Source of the DNA: Caballeronia pedi
Lineage (GTDB): Bacteria; Pseudomonadota; Gammaproteobacteria; Burkholderiales; Burkholderiaceae
DNA: 64,000 bases
Direction: 5' to 3'
NCBI RefSeq assembly: GCF_001544915.2
Contig: NZ_FCOE02000018.1
Location: forward strand, 1-64,000
Positions 8,022 through 16,972 of this stretch are shown here, piece by piece (within the stretch, counting starts at the first letter, position 1; each line of letters starts with the position of its first letter). The translations under genes were made by a program, and so were the position numbers. The notes beneath the pieces were generated by a model. That model ran no database searches. It was not told the DNA's origin and worked only from the letters and a program-made list of their open reading frames with translations.

Positions 8022-9563
8022 ATGACTCAGCACGAATACAGGATCGAAACGCTCGGTATCGTCGGCAGCGGCGCGATGGGGCGCGGCATCGCGCAGATCG
8101 CCGCGCTCGGCGGACTGAACGTGCGCCTCTACGACACCAACCCGCAAGCGCTCGCCGCCGCGCGCGAGTATTTGTCGGACACGTTCGCGAAACTCACCGC
8201 GAAGGGCAAGCTCAAGGAAGCCGATGCACACGCGGCGCTCGCGCGCATCCGCGATGCGCGCGACACGAGCGAGCTGTCCGATTGCGACGCCATCGTCGAG
8301 GCGATCGTCGAGAATCTCGACATCAAGCGCGAGTTGTTCCGCGAACTCGAAGCGGTCGTCGGCGAGCACTGCATTCTGGCGTCGAACACATCCTCGCTGT
8401 CGATCACGGCGATCGCCGCGGGCTGCACGCATCCCGGGCGCGTCGCGGGCTTTCACTTCTTCAATCCGGTGCCGTTGATGCGCGTCGTCGAAGTGATCGA
8501 TGGCCTGCGCGGCGACCCGCGCGCCGGCGATGCGCTGACGGATCTCGCGCGCCGCATGGGTCACACGCCGGTGCGCGCGAAGGACATGCCGGGCTTCATC
8601 GTCAATCATGCCGGGCGCGGCATGAACACCGAGGGCTTGCGCGTGGCGAGCGAAGGCGTCGCGAGCTTTGCGGACATCGACCGCATCATGCGCGAGCAGG
8701 CGGGGTTTCGGCTCGGGCCGTTCGAGTTGCTCGATCTCACCGCGCTCGACGTCTCGCATCCAGTGATGGAATCGATCTATCACCAGTTCTATGAGGAGCC
8801 GCGCTTCAAGCCATCGCCGATCACGGGCACGCGGCTCGCGGGCGGGCTCATCGGGCGCAAGGCGGGCGCGGGGTTCTATCGTTATGCCGATGGCAAGCAG
8901 GACGTGCCGCCCGAACCCACCGCGCCGACGAAACTCCCCACGCGCGTGTGGATCAGCCGCGCGTCGCACGCAGGACGCGAGCAGGTGCTGAAGCTGATCG
9001 CCAAATGCGATTGCTCGGTGCATATCGACGCGGGCCACACGCCCGAGCCGGATTCGCTGATCATCGTGACGCCGCTCGGTTTCGATGCGACGACCGCGTC
9101 CGTCAACGAACATCTCGATGCGAAGCGCGTCGTCGCCGTCGATACGCTTTTCCCGCTCGATACCGTCGCGCGCCGCACGATCATGACGACGCCCGCGACC
9201 GTGCCCGCGATGCGCGACGCCGCGCACGCCCTCTTCGCCTTCGACGGCGTGCCCGTGAGCGTGATCCGCGATTCGACCGGCTTCGTCGCGCAGCGCGTCG
9301 TCGCGACGATCGTGAATATCGGCTGCGATATCGCGCAGCAAGACATCGCGACGCCCGAGGACATCGACCTCGCCGTGATGCTCGGCCTCGGCTATCCGCG
9401 CGGCCCACTCGCGCTCGGCGACGCGCTCGGCGCCGCGACCATCCTCACGATTCTGCGCAATATCTACGCCGTGCTCGGCGACCCGCGCTACCGGCCCACG
9501 CCGTGGCTGACGCGGCGCGCGCAGCTCGGACTTTCGCTTACCCATATCGAGGAGCTCAGATGA
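8022..9563 (+). CDS. 3-hydroxyacyl-CoA dehydrogenase, duplicated-domain type (PaaH-like)
   Basis: A 513-residue enzyme that oxidises 3-hydroxyacyl-CoA to 3-oxoacyl-CoA with NAD+. The N-terminal Rossmann domain shows GIVGSGAMGRGIAQIAA, followed by the NTSSLSIT, GFHFFNPVPLMRVVEV and GFIVNHAGRGMN motifs of the 3HCDH family. After a first C-terminal domain (to about residue 290) a second, diverged Rossmann-like half and a second 3HCDH domain (about 410-505, DSTGFVAQRVVATIVN) follow, as in PaaH-type enzymes of phenylacetate degradation. A GAGGAGC ribosome-binding site lies before the ATG. Its stop overlaps the start of the next gene (ATGA). Confidence 0.9.
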   Translation: MTQHEYRIETLGIVGSGAMGRGIAQIAALGGLNVRLYDTNPQALAAAREYLSDTFAKLTAKGKLKEADAHAALARIRDARDTSELSDCDAIVEAIVENLDIKRELFRELEAVVGEHCILASNTSSLSITAIAAGCTHPGRVAGFHFFNPVPLMRVVEVIDGLRGDPRAGDALTDLARRMGHTPVRAKDMPGFIVNHAGRGMNTEGLRVASEGVASFADIDRIMREQAGFRLGPFELLDLTALDVSHPVMESIYHQFYEEPRFKPSPITGTRLAGGLIGRKAGAGFYRYADGKQDVPPEPTAPTKLPTRVWISRASHAGREQVLKLIAKCDCSVHIDAGHTPEPDSLIIVTPLGFDATTASVNEHLDAKRVVAVDTLFPLDTVARRTIMTTPATVPAMRDAAHALFAFDGVPVSVIRDSTGFVAQRVVATIVNIGCDIAQQDIATPEDIDLAVMLGLGYPRGPLALGDALGAATILTILRNIYAVLGDPRYRPTPWLTRRAQLGLSLTHIEELR

Positions 9564-10348
9564 GCGCCGAACTACTGACAGAACGTCCCGCGGGCAGCGA
9601 CACCACGCTCGTGCTCAAGTTATCCAATCCCGGCGCGCGCAACGCGCTGCATCCGGACATGTACGCCGCCGGCATCGAAGCGCTGAGCACGGCGGAGCGC
9701 GACAACAGCGTGCACGCGATCGTGCTGACCGGCGCCGACAACTTTTTCTGCGCGGGCGGCAATCTGAACCGCCTGCTCGAAAACCGCGCGAAAGACCCGT
9801 CGGTGCAGGGCGAAAGCATCGACATGCTGGCCGAATGGATCACCGCGCTGCGCGAATCGACCAAACCGGTGATCGCGGCGGTCGAAGGCGCGGCCGCCGG
9901 CGCGGGCTTTTCGCTCGCGCTCGCCTGCGATCTGATCGTCGCCGCCGACGACGCCCGCTTCGTCATGTCGTATGCGCGCGTCGGCCTCACGCCCGACGGC
10001 GGCGCATCGTGGTTCCTGTCGCGCGCCCTGCCGCGCACGCTCGCGAGCGAAGTGCTGCTCGAAGCGAAACCGATCGGCGCGGCGCGCCTGCATGAAGTGG
10101 GCGTGGTGAACCGGCTGACGAAGAAAGGCATCGCGCTGGATGCTGCCATCGCGTGGGCCGACGATCTCGGCAGCGTCTCGCCGAAAGCGATGGCGCGCAT
10201 CAAGTCGCTGATCAACGCCGCCGACGTGCAGCCGCTCGCCGCGCATCTAGACATGGAACGCGACAGCTTCGTCGACGCGCTCCATCACGGCGACGCGCTC
10301 GAAGGCATCACCGCGTTCCTCGACAAGCGCCAGCCGAACTATCGCTAG
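9560..10348 (+). CDS. enoyl-CoA hydratase/isomerase family protein
   Basis: A 262-residue crotonase-fold protein. The oxyanion hole is formed by the FFCAGGNLNRL loop and by AAVEGAAAGAGFSLALACD, in which the usual catalytic glutamate positions are present only in part, so hydratase versus isomerase activity cannot be settled. The next landmark is VGLTPDGGASWFLSR. ATGA overlap with the preceding dehydrogenase implies translational coupling; the next gene starts 4 bp after the stop. Together they would carry out hydration and oxidation steps of a beta-oxidation sequence. Confidence 0.87.
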   Translation: MSAELLTERPAGSDTTLVLKLSNPGARNALHPDMYAAGIEALSTAERDNSVHAIVLTGADNFFCAGGNLNRLLENRAKDPSVQGESIDMLAEWITALRESTKPVIAAVEGAAAGAGFSLALACDLIVAADDARFVMSYARVGLTPDGGASWFLSRALPRTLASEVLLEAKPIGAARLHEVGVVNRLTKKGIALDAAIAWADDLGSVSPKAMARIKSLINAADVQPLAAHLDMERDSFVDALHHGDALEGITAFLDKRQPNYR

Positions 10349-10352
10349 ACCC

Positions 10353-11078
10353 ATGGCTCACTACGAATTGCCCAAGCGCCGCCGCATCTTTCTGATGCGT
10401 CATGGCGACGTCACGTATTTCGACGACAGCGGCCGCGCGATCGATCCGGAAAGCGTGCCGCTCAACGAACGCGGGCGCGAGGAAGCGAGCGCGGCGGGCC
10501 GCGAATTCGCCGCGCGCGACATCCGTTTCGATCGTGTGATCGCGAGTGGATTGCCGCGCACGATCGAGACCGCGCAGCGCGTGCTGGAAGCGACAGGACA
10601 GCGCATCGGCATCGAGACGTGGCCCGAGTGGCAGGAAATTCGCGGCGGACGGCTCGCCAATCTTTCGACCGCCGATATCGAGCGCGCGTTTCTCTCGGTG
10701 TTCGATGGCGTCGTGCCGGAAGAAACGCAATTCCTCGGCGGCGAGACGATCGGCCAGTTGCTCGATCGCGCGCTGCCTGCGCTCGCGCGTCTGCGTGAGG
10801 ATCGCGCGTGGGACACGGTGCTGCTCGTGCTGCACGGCGGCGTCAATCGCGCGCTGCTCTCGCATGCGATCACCGCGGGCGGGCGCGCGTTCTTCGGGCA
10901 TCTGTCGCAGGCGACGGGCTGCATCAACGCGCTCGACGTCGGCGATAAACCGGGCGACTGGATCGTGCACGCGATCAACCATTCGCCGCCTTCGCCGCTG
11001 CACGCCGACGTGCGTAATACGACGATGGAACTGCTCTACGCGCAATTCGTACGCTACAAGGCCGGCGACATGGATTGA
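10353..11078 (+). CDS. histidine phosphatase family protein
   Basis: A 241-residue phosphoglycerate-mutase-fold protein. The phospho-accepting histidine is in FLMRHGDVTYF near residue 15, the ASGLPRTIETAQ arginine site follows, a glutamate lies in EWQEIRGGRL, and the second catalytic histidine is in LVLHGGVNRALL. The gene is only 4 bp after the enoyl-CoA hydratase gene and 26 bp before the kinase-like gene, so it belongs to the operon. Known family members act on small phosphorylated molecules. Placement next to a predicted acyl-CoA kinase suggests a phosphorylated CoA ester or its derivative as substrate, which is inference. Confidence 0.87.
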   Translation: MAHYELPKRRRIFLMRHGDVTYFDDSGRAIDPESVPLNERGREEASAAGREFAARDIRFDRVIASGLPRTIETAQRVLEATGQRIGIETWPEWQEIRGGRLANLSTADIERAFLSVFDGVVPEETQFLGGETIGQLLDRALPALARLREDRAWDTVLLVLHGGVNRALLSHAITAGGRAFFGHLSQATGCINALDVGDKPGDWIVHAINHSPPSPLHADVRNTTMELLYAQFVRYKAGDMD

Positions 11079-11104
11079 CGTTGCCGTGCAAACCGGAGGA
11101 GACG

Positions 11105-12202
11105 ATGCAGGACGAAGAACAGAACAAGCAGTCCGATTTCTCCGCGTTCGAAGGAACGCGTCCCGTGCAGGAAAAGCAGCGCTTCGATACCGATGCGCTC
11201 GCAACATGGCTCGCATCGAACGTCGATGGTTTCAGCGGCCCGCTGACCGTCGAGCAATTCGCGGGCGGCCAGTCGAACCCGACCTTCAAGCTCGTCACGC
11301 CCGCGCGCAGCTATGTGATGCGCGCGAAGCCCGGACCCGCCGCGAAGCTGTTGCCGTCCGCGCATGCGATCGAGCGCGAGTATCGCGTGATGGACGCGCT
11401 CGCCTCAACCGACGTCCCCGTCGCGCGCATGCTCGCGCTCTGCGAGGACGAAAGCGTGATCGGTCGCGCGTTCTATGTGATGGATTTCGTGCAGGGCCGC
11501 GTGCTGTGGGATCAATCGCTGCCGGGCATGACGCCCGCCGAACGCGCCGCGATCTACGACGAAACCAACCGCGTGATCGCCGCGCTTCATACGGTGGATA
11601 TCGAAGCCGCCGGCCTGTCGGGCTACGGCAAGCCGGGCAATTACTTCGAGCGGCAGATCGGGCGCTGGAGCAAGCAGTACGTCGCATCGCAAACCGAAGC
11701 AATCGATGCGATGCATCGCCTGATCGACTGGCTGCCGCAGCACATTCCGCAATCGCAGCAGGCGCGCGTGAGTGTCGTGCACGGCGATTACCGGCTCGAC
11801 AATCTCATCTTTCATCCGACCGAGCCGCGCGTGCTCGCCGTGCTCGACTGGGAGCTCTCGACACTCGGCGATCCGCTCGCCGATTTCGCGTATCACTGCA
11901 TGGCGTGGCATGTCGATCCATCGCAGTTTCGCGGCATCGCGGGGCTCGACTGGGCCGCGCTCGGCATTCCCGATGAAGCCGCCTACGTGCAGCGCTATTG
12001 CGAGCGCACGGGCTTCGCGATCGAAGGCGACTGGAACTTTTATCTCGCCTACAACATGTTCCGCATCGCCGCGATCCTGCAGGGCATCATGAAGCGCGTC
12101 GTCGATGGCACCGCCGCGAGCGCGCAAGCCGTCGATGCGGGCAGGCGCGCGCGGCCGATGGCCGAACTCGCGTGGCGATACGCGCAGAAAGTCGGTCGAT
12201 GA
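11105..12202 (+). CDS. APH-type phosphotransferase, ACAD10/11 kinase-domain-like
   Basis: A 365-residue kinase of the aminoglycoside-phosphotransferase/choline-kinase fold. Start at the ATG with GGAGGAGAC in front, rather than an upstream TTG at 11075. Motifs: [12 protein letters not shown] (nucleotide loop), YVMRAKPGP with the ATP lysine, the [13 protein letters not shown] catalytic loop, and [17 protein letters not shown] with the metal-binding aspartate. This pattern is that of the kinase half of mammalian ACAD10/ACAD11 and of LvaA in Pseudomonas levulinate catabolism, which phosphorylate the 4-hydroxyl of acyl-CoAs. The dehydrogenase half follows as a separate gene after 19 bp. Substrate is inferred from family and context. 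Confidence 0.85.
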   Translation: MQDEEQNKQSDFSAFEGTRPVQEKQRFDTDALATWLASNVDGFSGPLTVEQFAGGQSNPTFKLVTPARSYVMRAKPGPAAKLLPSAHAIEREYRVMDALASTDVPVARMLALCEDESVIGRAFYVMDFVQGRVLWDQSLPGMTPAERAAIYDETNRVIAALHTVDIEAAGLSGYGKPGNYFERQIGRWSKQYVASQTEAIDAMHRLIDWLPQHIPQSQQARVSVVHGDYRLDNLIFHPTEPRVLAVLDWELSTLGDPLADFAYHCMAWHVDPSQFRGIAGLDWAALGIPDEAAYVQRYCERTGFAIEGDWNFYLAYNMFRIAAILQGIMKRVVDGTAASAQAVDAGRRARPMAELAWRYAQKVGR

Positions 12203-12221
12203 GAACGCAGGAGACAAACGC

Positions 12222-13442
12222 ATGAACTTCGACTACACGCCCAAGGTGCAGGCATTGCGCGCAAGGCTGCTCGCATTCTTCGACGCGCACATCTACCCGA
12301 ACGAGCGCGCCTATGCCGAAGAAATCGCGGCGAATCGCGCGGCCGGCAACGCGTGGATTCCGACACGCCTGATCGAAGGCCTGAAAGAACAGGCGCGCGC
12401 CGAGGGACTGTGGAATCTCTTTCTGCCGGCATCGGAGCGCGGCGCCGGACTCACGAATCTCGAATACGCGCCGCTGTGCGAAATCATGGGCCGCGTGCCG
12501 TGGGCGCCCGAAGTGTTCAATTGCAGCGCGCCGGACACCGGCAACATGGAAACCATCGAGCGCTACGGCAGCGATGCGCAGAAAGCCCAATGGCTCGAAC
12601 CGCTGTTGCGCGGCGAGATTCGCTCGGCGTTTCTGATGACGGAGCCGGAAGTCGCGTCGTCGGATGCGACCAATATCCGGTGCAGCATCGCGCGTGACGG
12701 CGACAGTTACGTGATCGATGGCCACAAGTGGTGGTCGTCGGGCGCGGGCGATCCGCGCTGCAAGGTGTATATCGTGATGGGCAAGACCGACGCGCAAGCG
12801 CCGAAGCACGCGCAGCAGTCGATGATTCTCGTGCCCGCCGATGCGAGCGGCATCACCGTGCATCGACCCTTGAACGTGTTCGGCTACGACGACGCGCCGC
12901 ACGGTCATATGGACATCACGCTCGATCGCGTACGCGTACCGGCGACGAACATCTTGCTCGGCGAGGGGCGCGGCTTCGAAATCGCGCAGGGCCGGCTCGG
13001 GCCGGGGCGCATTCACCACTGCATGCGGTTGATCGGCCTGGCGGAACGCGCGCTCGAACTGATGACGAAGCGCACGCTCGGGCGCATCGCGTTCGGCAAG
13101 CCGATCGCACAGCATGGCGTGACGCAGGAGCGTATCGCCGAGGCGCGCATCATGATCGAGCAGGCGCGGCTGCTGACGCTCAAAGCCGCGTACATGATGG
13201 ACACCGTCGGCAACAAGGGCGCGCGCGGCGAGATCGCGATGATCAAGGTGGTCGCGCCGAATGTCGCGTGTCAGGTCATCGACTGGGCGATCCAGGCGCA
13301 CGGCGCGGGCGGCGTCAGCGACGACTTTCCGCTGGCGTATGCGTATGCCGCGGCGCGCACGCTGCGGCTCGCCGATGGCCCCGACGAGGTGCATCGCAAT
13401 GCCATCGCGAAGCTGGAGTTCGGCAAGTACGCGGACGTCTGA
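12222..13442 (+). CDS. acyl-CoA dehydrogenase, ACAD11/LvaC-like
   Basis: A 406-residue FAD-dependent acyl-CoA dehydrogenase. Start set by GGAGACAAACGC before the ATG. Family landmarks are [17 protein letters not shown], the flavin motif [16 protein letters not shown], the substrate loop [44 protein letters not shown] and [17 protein letters not shown]. The GRIHHCMR and SSDATNI signatures point to the ACAD10/11 subgroup, whose members work on 4-hydroxy or 4-phospho acyl-CoAs and eliminate phosphate rather than, or besides, simple alpha,beta-dehydrogenation. It is the last gene of the rightward operon; the convergent MaoC gene ends 5 bp away and I see no terminator in between. Confidence 0.9.
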   Translation: MNFDYTPKVQALRARLLAFFDAHIYPNERAYAEEIAANRAAGNAWIPTRLIEGLKEQARAEGLWNLFLPASERGAGLTNLEYAPLCEIMGRVPWAPEVFNCSAPDTGNMETIERYGSDAQKAQWLEPLLRGEIRSAFLMTEPEVASSDATNIRCSIARDGDSYVIDGHKWWSSGAGDPRCKVYIVMGKTDAQAPKHAQQSMILVPADASGITVHRPLNVFGYDDAPHGHMDITLDRVRVPATNILLGEGRGFEIAQGRLGPGRIHHCMRLIGLAERALELMTKRTLGRIAFGKPIAQHGVTQERIAEARIMIEQARLLTLKAAYMMDTVGNKGARGEIAMIKVVAPNVACQVIDWAIQAHGAGGVSDDFPLAYAYAAARTLRLADGPDEVHRNAIAKLEFGKYADV

Positions 13443-13447
13443 AGAAG

Positions 13448-13909
13448 CTAGCGGGTTTCACCGCCCGGTTCACGCAAGCCGAACAGCGCCGCCGAATCAA
13501 CCGTGAGCACGAGCTCGCCGTGCTGGTTATGCGCTTCCCAACGCGTCTGCACGATACCGCGATCCGGCTTGCTCTTCGACACGCGCTTGTCGAGCACGCG
13601 CACGCTGAGCCGCACCGTATCGCCGACGCGCACGGGTTTGATCCAGCGAATATTGTCGAGCCCGGGCGAACCCATCGAAGTCGAATCGCCGACCATATCG
13701 CGCACGAGGATGCCCATCATCGCCGAACACGTGTTCCAGCCGCTCGCGACGAGACCTCCGAAATGCGATGCCTCGCCCGCCTCCTCGGAAAGATGAAACG
13801 GCTGCGGATCGTAACGCTCCGCGAATCCGACGATCTCTTCTCTCGTGAACGTGTGCGCGCTAAGCTGAACCGCGCTGCCGATTTCGAAATCCTCAAAGGC
13901 GTATTTCAT
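13448..13909 (-). CDS. MaoC family (R)-hydratase
   Basis: A 153-residue single hot-dog-fold protein. The MaoC/hydratase-2 motif is present as YDPQPFHLSEEAGEASHFGG, with the Asp-His pair that activates water, followed by GLVASGWNT. Related enzymes hydrate trans-2-enoyl-CoA to (R)-3-hydroxyacyl-CoA. The GAGGAGC ribosome-binding site sits before the ATG. It is the last gene of a leftward operon after two acyl-CoA dehydrogenases, so it probably takes their enoyl-CoA product. Confidence 0.9.
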   Translation of the reverse strand: MKYAFEDFEIGSAVQLSAHTFTREEIVGFAERYDPQPFHLSEEAGEASHFGGLVASGWNTCSAMMGILVRDMVGDSTSMGSPGLDNIRWIKPVRVGDTVRLSVRVLDKRVSKSKPDRGIVQTRWEAHNQHGELVLTVDSAALFGLREPGGETR

Positions 13910-13930
13910 GCGTAAGCTCCTCGATGAGCG

Positions 13931-15061
13931 TCAATCTTCGGTGACTGAAAAAGCGGGAAGCGCGGCAAAGCGCGCAAGGTGATGATCGACATCTCCGAGC
14001 GTCGTCTCGATGATCGACAGGCGCTTGAACCAGTGCGCCGCGGGCAGTTCGTTGGTCATGCCCATGCCGCCGTGCAACTGCACGGCCTGCTGACCGACGA
14101 AGCGCGCAGCCTGCCCGACGCGCGCCTTTGCGGCCGAGATGGCCTGCGCGCGCGTTCCGGCATCGTCGCTCGTGTAGCGCGCGGCGGCCAGATACGTGAT
14201 CGAGCGCGCCTGCTCCGCGTGGATCAGCATGTCGACCATGCGATGCTGCAGCGCCTGAAAACGCGCGATCGGCACGCCGAACTGCTGACGTTCCTTCGTA
14301 TAGTCGACGGTCGCGCGATTGAGCGCGTCGAGTGCGCCGAGCGCTTCCGCGCACAGCAGGAAGGTCGCGTAATCGGCGATCCGTTCGAGCGTCGCCGCAC
14401 CCGTGTCGCGGCCATCGAGGCGAGTCGCCGGGGTCTGGTCGAACGTGAGCGTCGCGGCGCGTTGCCCGTCGATCGTGCGGTATTCCGTGATGCCGACGTT
14501 CGCCGCATCCTTTCCGACGATGAAAAGCGCCACTTCGCCCTGCACGCGCGCGGGCACGATCCAGTAATCGGCTTGCCCGCCGTGCTGCACCATCGACTTC
14601 TTGCCTTCGAGCGCGATGTGATCGCCCGCTTCGCTCGCGATCGTGCGCAGATCGAAGAGATCGTGGCGCGCGTGTGGCTCGTGGAACGCGACCGCCAAAT
14701 GAATCTCACCGCGTCCCGCGCGTTCGAGCAACTCACCGGCAAAGGCGCTGCCCTTCTCCGCTGCGAGCCGCAATGCTTCGATACCGACAGCCGTCGCCCA
14801 ATAAGGCTCGACGACGAGCGCGCGCCCCAGTTCCTGCATCACGACGAGCATGTCGACCGGGCCGCCATCGAAGCCGCCTTGCGCTTCGGGGACCGGCAGC
14901 GCGAGCAGACCCAATTCGGCGAATGCGCGCCAATGTTTTTCATCGACGCCCGCCTCTGATGCGGCGATCTTCTGCCGCGCATCGAACGCATATTCCTTGT
15001 CGAGGTAACGGCGCAGCGCATCGCGGAACTGCTGCTGTTCATCGCTGAAAGTAAAGTCCAT
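13931..15061 (-). CDS. acyl-CoA dehydrogenase, small/partner subunit type
   Basis: A 376-residue member of the acyl-CoA dehydrogenase superfamily. The N-terminal helical domain starts MDFTFSDEQQQFRDALRRYL. The middle domain has weak flavin motifs (LAVAFHEPHARHD in place of the usual EP-x-GSD), while the C-terminal part retains FGVPIARFQALQHRMVDM and QLHGGMGMTNELPAAHWFKRL. This pattern, next to a canonical 398-residue dehydrogenase 9 bp upstream, resembles paired enzymes such as PimC/PimD or actinobacterial FadE28/FadE29 that work as heterotetramers. A GAGGAG site overlaps the stop of the upstream gene, suggesting coupled translation. Confidence 0.87.
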   Translation of the reverse strand: MDFTFSDEQQQFRDALRRYLDKEYAFDARQKIAASEAGVDEKHWRAFAELGLLALPVPEAQGGFDGGPVDMLVVMQELGRALVVEPYWATAVGIEALRLAAEKGSAFAGELLERAGRGEIHLAVAFHEPHARHDLFDLRTIASEAGDHIALEGKKSMVQHGGQADYWIVPARVQGEVALFIVGKDAANVGITEYRTIDGQRAATLTFDQTPATRLDGRDTGAATLERIADYATFLLCAEALGALDALNRATVDYTKERQQFGVPIARFQALQHRMVDMLIHAEQARSITYLAAARYTSDDAGTRAQAISAAKARVGQAARFVGQQAVQLHGGMGMTNELPAAHWFKRLSIIETTLGDVDHHLARFAALPAFSVTED

Positions 15062-15070
15062 GCGCGCTCC

Positions 15071-16267
15071 TCAAAGTCCCAGAATCATCTGCGCGATGAT
15101 GTTCTTTTGAATCTCGTTCGAGCCGCCGTAGATCGATGTCTTGCGAAAGTTGAAGTAGTACGCGGCGAGCGGCGCGGCATCGTCGTCGCCGGTCACGCTG
15201 TGCGCGCGTTCGCCTTCGAGGAACGCGGGATCGAAGGCCGCCGCCTGTGGGCCGATCGCTTCGAGCATCAGTTCGGTCAGCGCCTGTTGCACTTCGGTGC
15301 CTTTGATCTTGAGCATCGACGCTTCCGGGCCCGGGCCCTTGCCGCCTGCTTCACTCGCGATGACTCGCTGCACGGTCACTTCGAGCGCCATCAACTCGAT
15401 TTCGAGCGCGGCCACTTTTGCGGCGAACAGCGGATCGTGGAGCAGCGGCTTGCCGCCTTTGGTGCGATCGAGCGCAAGACGCTTGAGAAACAGCAACTCC
15501 CGTTTCGATTGCCCGACACGCGCGATGCCCGTACGCTCGTGACCGAGCAGATACTTCGCGTAGGTCCAGCCGCGATTCTCCTCGCCGACGAGATTCGTCA
15601 CCGGCACGTTCACGTCGTCGAAGAAGACTTCGTTGACTTCATGATCTTCGTCGAGCGTGATGATCGGCCGCACGGTGATGCCGGGTGTCGTCATGTCGAT
15701 CAGCAGAAAGGAGATGCCTTCCTGCTTCTTCGCGTCGGAATCGGTGCGCACGAGGCAGAACATCATGTCGGCGTGCTGGCCGAGCGTCGTCCACGTCTTT
15801 TGTCCGTTCACGATGTAGTGATCGTCACGCCGCTCGGCGCGTGTGCGCAATGACGCGAGATCGGAGCCCGAGCCGGGTTCCGAGTAGCCTTGGCACCACC
15901 AGTCGGTGCCATCGAGAATGCGCGGGAGGTAAAAGGACTTCTGCTCGGCGCTGCCGTACTTCATCAGCACGGGCGCGACCATCGACACGCCGAAAGGCAG
16001 CACCATCGGCGCGCCGGCGCGCGCGCATTCTTCGTCCCAGATATGGCGCTGCGTGACGTCCCAGCCCGGGCCGCCATATTCCGTCGGCCACGCGACCGCC
16101 GACCAGCCGCGCGCGGCCAGCAGCTTGTGCCAGCTCGCGTAATCGTCGCGGGTCAGACGCTTGTGATGGAGGACTTTGTCGCGCAGCGCGCGAGGAAGGC
16201 TGGCGTCGAGCCAGGTGCGGACTTCGGCGCGAAAGGCGTCGTCGGCGGGGGAACAGTTGAGGTTCAT
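15071..16267 (-). CDS. acyl-CoA dehydrogenase, large/canonical subunit type
   Basis: A 398-residue acyl-CoA dehydrogenase; the ATG at 16267 has GAAGGAGA upstream and is preferred over a start six codons earlier. Flavin and substrate motifs are well preserved: QGYSEPGSGSDLASLRTRA, NGQKTWTTLGQHADMMF, the DVNVPVTNLVGEENRGW loop, ARVGQSKREL and YGGSNEIQKNIIAQMILGL at the C-terminus. With the partner encoded 9 bp downstream it probably forms a heteromeric enzyme for a bulky or polar acyl-CoA. It lies 57 bp after the DUF1178 gene, with no terminator evident, so read-through from that gene is possible. Confidence 0.9.
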   Translation of the reverse strand: MNLNCSPADDAFRAEVRTWLDASLPRALRDKVLHHKRLTRDDYASWHKLLAARGWSAVAWPTEYGGPGWDVTQRHIWDEECARAGAPMVLPFGVSMVAPVLMKYGSAEQKSFYLPRILDGTDWWCQGYSEPGSGSDLASLRTRAERRDDHYIVNGQKTWTTLGQHADMMFCLVRTDSDAKKQEGISFLLIDMTTPGITVRPIITLDEDHEVNEVFFDDVNVPVTNLVGEENRGWTYAKYLLGHERTGIARVGQSKRELLFLKRLALDRTKGGKPLLHDPLFAAKVAALEIELMALEVTVQRVIASEAGGKGPGPEASMLKIKGTEVQQALTELMLEAIGPQAAAFDPAFLEGERAHSVTGDDDAAPLAAYYFNFRKTSIYGGSNEIQKNIIAQMILGL

Positions 16268-16324
16268 GCGCGGTGTCTCCTTCACGGCCCGGTCCAGAGC
16301 CAGAAGAGACGCCGCACGCGAATG

Positions 16325-16774
16325 CTACTGCAGCGGCTCTTTCAATGCGTCCGGAACAGGCAACGGCATCACGTCGATCCCTTCTTCGAGCAAGGCATGC
16401 GCGTCCTCGGGCGTCGTAACGCCGCGAATGTTGCGCGCCGGCGCTTCGTTGTAGTGAATGCGCCGCGCCTCTTCGGCAAACCGCTCGCCCACGTTTTCGG
16501 TCTTCCCGATCAGCTCACGCATGAATTGCAGCGCGCGCGCCTGCAGCGCCGCCGCTTCGGGCGCGACTTCCGCCTGCGCAGCCTGTGGCGCCGCCTCGCC
16601 TCGCGCCGACGACAGATTCAGGCGCGGCGCGGATGGCATACGGCTCACTTCGGTCGCCGAACAAACCGGACATGCAACCAGCTTGCGCGACAACTGCGAC
16701 TCGAACTCCTCGGTCGAGGCAAACCAGCCTTCGAACCGGTGTTCGTGCGAGCACTTTAAATCGAGAACCTTCAT
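16325..16774 (-). CDS. DUF1178 family zinc-ribbon-like protein
   Basis: A 149-residue protein of the DUF1178 family. The N-terminal segment starts MKVLDLKCSHEHRFEGWF, with Cys8 and His10, and continues to a C-x2-C pair (C35, C38, VACPVCSA), together a plausible zinc site. The C-terminal half is helical with TENVGERFAEEARRIHYNEAP, the most conserved part of the family. Function unknown; the family is widespread in alpha- and betaproteobacteria. The start at 16774 fits the family; an upstream in-frame extension adds 26 unlike residues. It is separated from the NUDIX gene by a terminator, so it has its own promoter. Confidence 0.88.
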   Translation of the reverse strand: MKVLDLKCSHEHRFEGWFASTEEFESQLSRKLVACPVCSATEVSRMPSAPRLNLSSARGEAAPQAAQAEVAPEAAALQARALQFMRELIGKTENVGERFAEEARRIHYNEAPARNIRGVTTPEDAHALLEEGIDVMPLPVPDALKEPLQ

Positions 16775-16914
16775 GCTGATGGGGCTTCGTCTGGAGTTTA
16801 TCTCAAAAACGCGTTTTGTGAACGACCGTTCGAAACATCGGAAAAATGGCACGCGCGCTTCATCGACGGAACATTCATTCTAGCCGCTCGGCCCCCGCGA
16901 CGCTTTTGTTGACG

Positions 16915-16945
16915 CAAAAACGACAAAAGCGGCCGTCGAGGCCGC
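16915..16945 (-). terminator. Rho-independent terminator at the end of the nuo-DUF2818-NUDIX block
   Basis: On the minus strand GCGGCC (16940-16945), a five-base loop and GGCCGC (16929-16934) are followed by TTTTGTCGTTTTT (16915-16928). It lies just downstream of the NUDIX gene and is the first clear intrinsic terminator found after nuoA, so it likely ends the long nuo transcript. Confidence 0.85.
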
Positions 16946-16972
16946 CTTCGCATGCATGCTTCCGACGAACGC

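Noticed and set aside
6714-9545. 943-residue open frame on the minus strand
   Set aside because: It covers the aminotransferase and 3-hydroxyacyl-CoA dehydrogenase genes in antisense, with Arg/His/Asp-rich low-complexity translation. Both sense genes have clear family motifs.
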